This document shows, piece by piece, positions 58,438 to 64,000 of a stretch of DNA of 64,000 nt. The notes under the pieces were generated by a model, which was not told the DNA's origin, did not search any database, and worked only from the letters and a program-made list of their open reading frames with translations. How positions within the stretch are numbered: the first letter of the stretch is position 1; every line of letters begins with the position of its first letter. A program made the position numbers and the translations under genes. The stretch lies in contig NZ_SDLV01000003.1 in the NCBI RefSeq assembly GCF_004916905.1, positions 124,001 to 188,000 of the forward strand, written 5' to 3'. Origin of the DNA: Chryseobacterium candidae (GTDB lineage Bacteria > Bacteroidota > Bacteroidia > Flavobacteriales > Weeksellaceae).

Positions 58438-59931
58438 TTATAAATTCGGATTATTCTCAAACTCCCTCTGTGGAATGCTGAACAAGTAATAATTACTATT
58501 CGGTACAAAAGCAGATTTATCCGGGAAATCAAGCACAGAATGTCCTTTACCGTCTACGGTTTTCACGGTACCGTCCGGCGTGGTTATCTGAACTTTTATC
58601 GGTTTGCCATCTGCATCTACAAACGGTTTTCTTACTACTGTACCCTGCGTTCTGATAATATCTGAAAGCGAAAATCCTTCTCCAAACAATTCTTTTCTTC
58701 TTTCAATCAAAATGGCATCTACTACTGCATTCTGTGACAATGATCCAGAATAAATATTAGCATTTCTCGCTGATTTCAATTGATTCAAAACAGCTACAGC
58801 CTGAGAGACATTTCCGTTTCTCGCTTCAGCTTCGGCTTCAATTAAATACATTTCTGCAGCTCTCATATACACAATGTCTGCAATAAGAGTAGGTTTAAAT
58901 TTAAACTTAGCATACCTCAGCAATCCCTCTCTACCTTTCTGCCCATCCCATGAAAACAACTGGGATCTGATGTCATTAGTATCAAAAAGATCCTTAAAAT
59001 AAGGGTCTGCCATAAAACTGTAATAATAACTTCCCGATGAAGACACATCCAGATAATGGAAAGCATAACTCGCATCCGACTGCTCCTGTGTCTGTGCATG
59101 TCCCCAGATCCATTCTGCATTGTTGATATCATTGAAGCCATCCTTATATTTTTCCGAAGCCATCAATGGGAATCCTTCTCTTGCAATTTTCGCAGATGCT
59201 GAAGCTTTGCTCCATTCACCTGTATTCAGGTAAGTTCTTGCTAAAAGCCCGTTCACTACAGCACGGTTGATCTTGTCTTTATTATTTCTTGTATAACTTT
59301 TTAACAGGTTATCAGCATCCATAAGATCGCTTTTAATCAAGGTATAAATATCCTCAAGGCTTGCTCTTTTCTTCCCTACCGTACTTGTTGTAGAAGGTTC
59401 AGTATAAATAGGAGCCGTCAAAGCCGACTTATCTTTAAGATAGCTGAACTGATAAAAACTCGCCAGATTAAGGTAGCAGAAAGCACGTAATGCTTTTGCC
59501 TGTCCTTTCACCTGATTCTTTTTCTCCTGACTTCCTTCCGTTCCATCAATTCTTGTAATCACATTATTCATATTATTGATGGTGGAATATAACATCGTCC
59601 AGATAAATAAAGGTCTGCTTGCCGTACTGTTCACCATTTCGGTGAAAGCATAAGTAGAAGCAAATCCATATTTATTGGTAAGTACCGCCACATCACTTCC
59701 CATCGCATCACTGGCTCTTAAAACTGTGGAATAACCGATATTGGCATAGGTTGTTCCATCGTTATTAAACTTTGCCCAGGTACCATTTACAACAGTTTCT
59801 GCACTTTCAGCTGTTTTGAAAACCTCCACGCTGTTGGCCTGATCAGTCGGAGCTGTGTCCAGATCATTTTCACAGCTTGTCAATGACAAAAACCCGATAA
59901 GTGCAAATGATATGTATTTTAATTTTTTCAT
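58438..59931 (-). CDS. SusD/RagB-family nutrient-binding lipoprotein
   Basis: The 497-residue lipoprotein has a lipobox SLTSC, an N-terminal TPR-like helical part (ANSVEVFKTAESAETVVNGT; GQAKALRAFCYLNLASFYQF), and the C-terminal SusD region (MYLIEAEAEARNGN; LIERRKELFGEGFSLSDIIR). SusD proteins lie on the SusC barrel as a lid and deliver substrate. It follows SusC by 18 bp. The substrate is not shown by the sequence, though the SAM riboswitch upstream points to a sulfur or methionine-related nutrient. Confidence 0.9.
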   Translation of the reverse strand: MKKLKYISFALIGFLSLTSCENDLDTAPTDQANSVEVFKTAESAETVVNGTWAKFNNDGTTYANIGYSTVLRASDAMGSDVAVLTNKYGFASTYAFTEMVNSTASRPLFIWTMLYSTINNMNNVITRIDGTEGSQEKKNQVKGQAKALRAFCYLNLASFYQFSYLKDKSALTAPIYTEPSTTSTVGKKRASLEDIYTLIKSDLMDADNLLKSYTRNNKDKINRAVVNGLLARTYLNTGEWSKASASAKIAREGFPLMASEKYKDGFNDINNAEWIWGHAQTQEQSDASYAFHYLDVSSSGSYYYSFMADPYFKDLFDTNDIRSQLFSWDGQKGREGLLRYAKFKFKPTLIADIVYMRAAEMYLIEAEAEARNGNVSQAVAVLNQLKSARNANIYSGSLSQNAVVDAILIERRKELFGEGFSLSDIIRTQGTVVRKPFVDADGKPIKVQITTPDGTVKTVDGKGHSVLDFPDKSAFVPNSNYYLFSIPQREFENNPNL

Positions 59932-59949
59932 TGTTTCAATTTTTAAAGG

Positions 59950-62883
59950 TTAAAGAGTTGCCTGAAGGCCAAAAGTGATTGTTCTCATTGCAGGATATCT
60001 GTAATACGTCGTTCCATCCAAAGCCTGTTCAGGATCCATTCCTTTATGTTTATAGAAAGTCAGAAGGTTTTCTGCCTGAATATAAATTCTGAACTTTTTC
60101 AATCCTATTTTCTCAAAATAATCCTCAGGAAGTGTGTATCCTAAGCTTAGATTTTTAAGTCTTGCATACGTCCCGGAATACAGGAATCTTGAAGAAGTTG
60201 AGGTCCAGTTATTCGTTGTTGTACTCAATCCGGGAACGTCTGTATAAGGATTTTCCGGTGTCCATCTGTTCAATATTTCAGCACTCCATGCGCGTCCTCC
60301 GGCACTTCCGTTATGCATAATGGAAGTATAATCGGTATCTAAAATTTTTCCTCCGATTTTAAATGTCAGCAATCCTGAAAAATCAAAATTCTTATAGGTG
60401 ATGCTTGTACTTATTCCACCTGTCAGCTTAGGTAATGCAGAACCTTGCAATAGTTTTGTAGCTTTTGAATATTCCGAAGTCGTTCCTTCCACTGAGTTTC
60501 CGCTGGAATCGGTAGTAACCGTCTTCCATAAAGGTTTTCCATTGCCTGGATCTACACCTATCCATTCCGGAATAAAGAAATCATATACTGAACCTCCCAC
60601 TGTTAATAACTTCGTTCCTACCACAAGAGAACCTCCTGGTAATTTGGTTACTTTGTTGTTTAAAGTACTTAGGTTAACATCCACATTCCACTGGAAATCA
60701 TCAGTTTTAACAGGGGTTGTAAATAATGAAAATTCAAATCCTGTATTCTGGATGGTTCCGATATTCGCAGGATAATCACTGATTCCCAATGATGGTGCAA
60801 CCGGCATATTAAACAGAAGATCCTGGCTTTTTCTTTTAAAATATTCGATATTCCCTTTAATCCTGTTATTCAGAATCGCGAATTCCAATCCAACATTTAA
60901 ATTAAGGTTGGTTTCCCATTTCACATTATTGGTAGAAGTCTTTTCAAGGGTTGTTCCCGGCTCTCCGCCAAGGCTTATAAATCTATAAAGCTCCTGATAC
61001 GCATAATAAAGCGGCTGCCCATTAGGTCTAAGTAATTTATCATTCCCCTGACCTCCGTAGCTGGCACGCAATGTCAACTGATTGAAAACATTCAGGCTTT
61101 TAATAAATTCCTCGTTCGAAATTTTCCACGAACCTCCTACTGACCAGAATCTCCCCCATCTGTTATCCTTCGCAAATCTCGAAGAACTGTCTGCCCTTCC
61201 TGAAGCTGACAGGAAATAGGTATTATTATAGTCATACTCTACTTTTCCAAGGAAACTTAATAAACTCAATTTATTGCTGTTTCCACTGAAACTTCCCAGC
61301 AGAGAAGCAGCATCCGGTTCATAGTAATAAGGAAGTGAAAACTGGCTTCTCGTTCCTGAAATGGTCTGATAATCGTATTTATAAAACTCGTGTCCTGCTA
61401 AAGCATTTACATGGTGCTTTCCAAACTTTTTATCATACGTCAGAATATTGCTGGTTGTATAAGAAAGTGTTCTGGTATTGGTTTTCGTTACCGAACCTCC
61501 TATTTCAGCACCTTGCCCCAATAATGGATTTGAGTAATAATGTCCGTTATAATTCACTAAATCCACAGAGAAGCTGGTCTTGAATTTCAACTCCGGCAAG
61601 AAAGTGAATTCCATGAATCCTTTTCCGGAGAAGTTATCTTCTTTGTTTTCGTTTTTGTCTAAAGGCAGTGTTGCAGCGGCATTCTGATTCTGAAGCGCAT
61701 TTGTAGGCCTGTATTTTCCAAAATCATAAACCGGGTTTCCATCAGCATCCAAAATATAAGTACCATCTGCATTTCTTTCATAATAAGGATAGAATGAAGG
61801 AATAAATCTTGCTGCGTTGATGATGTTACTCGCCTTGGAATCCGAAGAAGTAGGCGCCTGCTGAATACTGTTTGTATAATTCAGGTTTACTCCAACATTA
61901 AGCCATTTTTTCACTTCGGAATTGATTTTTAATCGGGTATTATATCTTTTAAAACCGGATTCAATCGCCATCCCTTTATCATCCAGATATCCCAGTGAAA
62001 AGAAGTAATTGCTTTTATCACTTCCTCCGCTGATATCAAGATCCACCTGATTTCTTGAAGCTACTCTCTGTAAAATATCTCTCCAGTCATCATTCCAAAG
62101 CGGCGATGCACCAGGTAATAATTTCCCATCTGTTCCTACCGGTTTTGGATAAGCAGTGCCATATGGATTAATTCCAAGGGTCGAAACAAGATTATCTGTT
62201 GCCATTTGTGCAGCCTGCTGAGAAGAAACTTTGCCAGACTGATATCCGTTTTTTAATGCTTCCCAATATAATTGAAAGTATTGATCTGTGTTTACCTGTT
62301 CATAATCTTTGACAGCTCTTCCTGAGAATCCCTGACTGATATTAAAATTAACTCTGGCTTCTCCTTTTTTCCCTGATTTTGTAGTGATGATAATAATCCC
62401 GTTTGCTCCTCTTGAACCATACAAAGCACTTGCTGTAGCGTCTTTCAAAACACTTATAGATTCAATATCGCTTGGGCTAATGGAGTTCAGGTTTCCGTCA
62501 AAAGGAATCCCGTCCACTACGTATAAAGGATCACTGGAAGCACTGATTGAGCCAATTCCTCTGATACGGATGGTAGAAACTGCTCCGGGCTGTCCCGATG
62601 CACTGGTAGTTTGAATTCCGGCAACCTGTCCTTCCAGTGCTTTGGTAATATTCGTAACTGGTCTGTTATTGATTTTATCGCTGGAAATTGTAGCTACAGA
62701 ACCGGTATAGCTGTTTCTTTTTGCTTTTCCGTACGCTACCACTACTACCTCATCAAGTTCCTTTTCATGAAGGCTATCTTTTTTCGGCATGGAATTCTGT
62801 GCATTGATGCTGGTTATTCCCAGAAAAAAAGCAGCAACCGGAGGTATCCATGCTTTAGAATTGAATAAATTTTTGCTAATCAT
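59950..62883 (-). CDS. SusC/RagA-family TonB-dependent outer-membrane transporter
   Basis: The 977-residue transporter has a signal peptide ending SINAQ, a TonB-box-like region (ELDEVVVVAYGKAKRNSY), a plug domain (PVTNITKALEGQVAGIQTTS; LYVVDGIPFDG; SVLKDATASALYGSRGANGI) and a long barrel. It lacks the N-terminal carboxypeptidase-like domain of many SusC proteins. With SusD it imports an oligomeric or small ligand. The ATG at 62883 is the start; the frame is open two codons upstream through a TTG. A SAM-I riboswitch precedes it. Confidence 0.92.
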   Translation of the reverse strand: MISKNLFNSKAWIPPVAAFFLGITSINAQNSMPKKDSLHEKELDEVVVVAYGKAKRNSYTGSVATISSDKINNRPVTNITKALEGQVAGIQTTSASGQPGAVSTIRIRGIGSISASSDPLYVVDGIPFDGNLNSISPSDIESISVLKDATASALYGSRGANGIIIITTKSGKKGEARVNFNISQGFSGRAVKDYEQVNTDQYFQLYWEALKNGYQSGKVSSQQAAQMATDNLVSTLGINPYGTAYPKPVGTDGKLLPGASPLWNDDWRDILQRVASRNQVDLDISGGSDKSNYFFSLGYLDDKGMAIESGFKRYNTRLKINSEVKKWLNVGVNLNYTNSIQQAPTSSDSKASNIINAARFIPSFYPYYERNADGTYILDADGNPVYDFGKYRPTNALQNQNAAATLPLDKNENKEDNFSGKGFMEFTFLPELKFKTSFSVDLVNYNGHYYSNPLLGQGAEIGGSVTKTNTRTLSYTTSNILTYDKKFGKHHVNALAGHEFYKYDYQTISGTRSQFSLPYYYEPDAASLLGSFSGNSNKLSLLSFLGKVEYDYNNTYFLSASGRADSSSRFAKDNRWGRFWSVGGSWKISNEEFIKSLNVFNQLTLRASYGGQGNDKLLRPNGQPLYYAYQELYRFISLGGEPGTTLEKTSTNNVKWETNLNLNVGLEFAILNNRIKGNIEYFKRKSQDLLFNMPVAPSLGISDYPANIGTIQNTGFEFSLFTTPVKTDDFQWNVDVNLSTLNNKVTKLPGGSLVVGTKLLTVGGSVYDFFIPEWIGVDPGNGKPLWKTVTTDSSGNSVEGTTSEYSKATKLLQGSALPKLTGGISTSITYKNFDFSGLLTFKIGGKILDTDYTSIMHNGSAGGRAWSAEILNRWTPENPYTDVPGLSTTTNNWTSTSSRFLYSGTYARLKNLSLGYTLPEDYFEKIGLKKFRIYIQAENLLTFYKHKGMDPEQALDGTTYYRYPAMRTITFGLQATL

Positions 62884-62984
62884 AATCAATTTTATTTATC
62901 ATATATTAAAATTTTACCCTTTGCAGAAAAGTCAGCAAAGGGCATCGATAAATACGACAAACCAAATGCTTATTTTTCCTTAAA

Positions 62985-63066
62985 AGGCTGAATGTAACAC
63001 CTTGCCCCACGAGGTAGGTTGTTAAGATTTCACAGGGTCAGTTCCCTCCATCTTTCTTTATAAGCC
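62985..63066 (-). ncRNA. SAM-I (S-box) riboswitch
   Basis: On the minus strand CTTATAAAGAAAGATGGAGG starts a S-box: then GGGAACTGACCC, the conserved TGAAATCTTAACAACC, CTACC and GGTGTTACATTCAGCC. All core elements of a SAM-I aptamer are there. It lies about 100 nt upstream of the SusC start, so S-adenosylmethionine would lower expression of the SusC/SusD pair. Confidence 0.9.
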
Positions 63067-63082
63067 GATCGAAATATGATTG

Positions 63083-63113
63083 CAAAGCTAAAAACTTTTA
63101 GTCTACAAAACAA
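63083..63113 (-). promoter_or_regulatory. Promoter of the SAM riboswitch-SusC-SusD operon
   Basis: On the minus strand TTG (63111-63113) and TAGCTTTG (63083-63090) are 20 bp apart, a full consensus match, with the start just before the aptamer. Divergent aroQ begins at 63311; nothing else is seen in the rest of the gap. Confidence 0.75.
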
Positions 63114-63310
63114 GTAGACTTATTTATTTTTCATGATAATTTTTTAATAATTAACATAAATTTTTAATAAAACCCACTACAATAAGAAGTTGCAGACCTT
63201 ATCATTTATTCAAACATGACAAATATCATTGTCAATAATTCAATAGCATGAAAATTCAGTATACCTTAATTTTTGTGTGATTTATTGAAAAAACTTTTTA
63301 ATTTTATGCT

Positions 63311-63718
63311 ATGAAAGTTTTGATCATCAATGGCCCTAACCTCAATCTGTTAGGCACAAGAGAACCGGAAATCTATGGAAATGTTTCTATGGAAAGTTAT
63401 TTGGAAAATTTAAGATCCGAGTTTCAGGCTTATGAATTACAATATTACCAGTCTAATATTGAAGGTGAGCTTATCAACAGGCTTCAAGAAGATGATTTTG
63501 ATGCGGTGGTAATTAACCCGGGAGCTTTCACCCACTATTCTTATGCAATTGCTGATTGCTTGAAGAATATCCGCAAGCCGAAAGTAGAAGTTCACATCAG
63601 CAATATCTACAAAAGAGAAGAATTCCGACAGAAATCTGTAACAGCCGCTAATACGGATGCCGTTTTATCTGGCTTTGGAATGGATGGGTATAGATTGGCT
63701 TTATTGAGTCTGAAATAA
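63311..63718 (+). CDS. aroQ: 3-dehydroquinate dehydratase, type II
   Basis: The 135-residue enzyme begins VLIINGPNLNLLGTREPEIY, the type II signature with Arg and catalytic Tyr, and keeps NPGAFTHYSYAI and VEVHISNI with the active-site His. It converts 3-dehydroquinate to 3-dehydroshikimate in the shikimate pathway of aromatic amino-acid synthesis. It is slightly short for the family (about 140-150) but complete. It stands alone on the plus strand. Confidence 0.93.
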   Translation: MKVLIINGPNLNLLGTREPEIYGNVSMESYLENLRSEFQAYELQYYQSNIEGELINRLQEDDFDAVVINPGAFTHYSYAIADCLKNIRKPKVEVHISNIYKREEFRQKSVTAANTDAVLSGFGMDGYRLALLSLK

Positions 63719-63832
63719 TTCAGTCGTTTATTTTCCCACAGATGGCACAGATTTTCACAGATAATTATAGAAAAAAAATACATATGTCAGTAGTTACACT
63801 GCTGCAAAAATCTATTAAATTTTGAGAAATAA

Positions 63833-63866
63833 AATACAAAAGCCTCATCAATGATGAGGCTTTTGT
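63833..63866. terminator. Bidirectional terminator between aroQ and pckA
   Basis: ACAAAAGCCTCATC pairs with GATGAGGCTTTTGT almost perfectly; T follows on the plus strand and A precedes on the left, so it can end both convergent transcripts. Confidence 0.75.
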
Positions 63867-63883
63867 ACGTTTATGGTTAACTA

Positions 63884-64000
63884 TTAAATAGTTTGTTCAT
63901 GTAATTGAGGTCCTGAAGCTACTAACTTCTTACCTTCTTCAGTATCACAGTACTGTTCAAAATTCTTGATATATCTTGAAGCAAGATCTTTTGCTTTTTC
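63884..64000 (-). CDS. pckA: Phosphoenolpyruvate carboxykinase (ATP), C-terminal fragment
   Basis: Only the last 38 residues and the stop are in the window ([19 protein letters not shown], then [14 protein letters not shown]). The KNFxxYxDTxxGxxLVxxGPxL end is characteristic of ATP-dependent PEP carboxykinase, which turns oxaloacetate to phosphoenolpyruvate in gluconeogenesis. The gene continues beyond the right edge. Confidence 0.82.
   Translation of the reverse strand, partial: EKAKDLASRYIKNFEQYCDTEEGKKLVASGPQLHEQTI

Noticed and set aside
1..64000. Insertion sequences
   Set aside because: No DDE transposase or IS200/605-type gene, and no terminal inverted repeats with target duplications, were seen; the mobile genes are recombinases and element functions only.

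Overview
The window looks like chromosome of a low-GC member of the Bacteroidota, most likely a flavobacterium close to Chryseobacterium (genus is an inference). Evidence: many promoters with the Bacteroidota -7 box TAnnTTTG and a TTG about 19-21 bp upstream, a SusC/SusD pair, several secreted proteins with type IX secretion (T9SS) C-terminal sorting tails, RND pumps fused to an outer-membrane channel, and almost no Shine-Dalgarno sequences.

Layout. (1) 1-13.9 kb is accessory DNA: the C-terminal end of a tyrosine integrase, a serine recombinase, an ArdA antirestriction protein, a BcgI-like two-gene restriction-modification system (nuclease-methylase fusion plus specificity subunit), a large hairpin repeat, small unknown genes, and a compact peptide-export operon: a 46-residue double-glycine leader peptide, a 31-residue membrane peptide, an internal terminator, a YbaB-like protein, an HlyD adaptor and a C39-peptidase ABC exporter. 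It ends with a replication-initiator-like gene, an excisionase-like gene and a possible sRNA holding a decayed tRNA-Glu 3' end. Two repeat pairs (231/11521 and 1825/13658) suggest two related elements in tandem. (2) 14.2-17.7 kb, minus strand: a zincin polymorphic toxin, its probable immunity protein and an Mrr-like nuclease. (3) 18-21 kb: rpsT, three identical tRNA-Glu genes and two tandem secreted paralogues. (4) 21-28.1 kb, minus strand: a cobalamin-riboswitch operon with a BtuB-type receptor, a BtuG-like propeller lipoprotein and two more surface proteins. (5) 28.2-45.6 kb, minus strand: a metal-handling region. It holds an MbnH/MbnP-type pair with an outer-membrane protein, two paralogous small-protein/YHS modules, a Sco protein, a secreted superoxide dismutase with an extra C-terminal domain, a CPC-type P-type ATPase, a Fur-family regulator, a bestrophin-like channel, and a CzcB/CzcA efflux pump whose CzcA is fused to TolC. 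The ATPase and CzcA promoters carry the same palindrome at the same place. (6) 45.9-58.3 kb, plus strand: a secreted SpvB/RHS toxin locus. The big gene is split by an in-frame TAA, and a tandem duplication has made a second RHS core and toxin tip joined to a copied susD 3' end. (7) 58.4-63.1 kb, minus strand: SusC/SusD behind a SAM-I riboswitch. (8) aroQ and the end of a PEP carboxykinase gene close the window.

All identifications come from reading the sequence. No database search was possible, so family names rest on recognised motifs, and unknown proteins are described as such.
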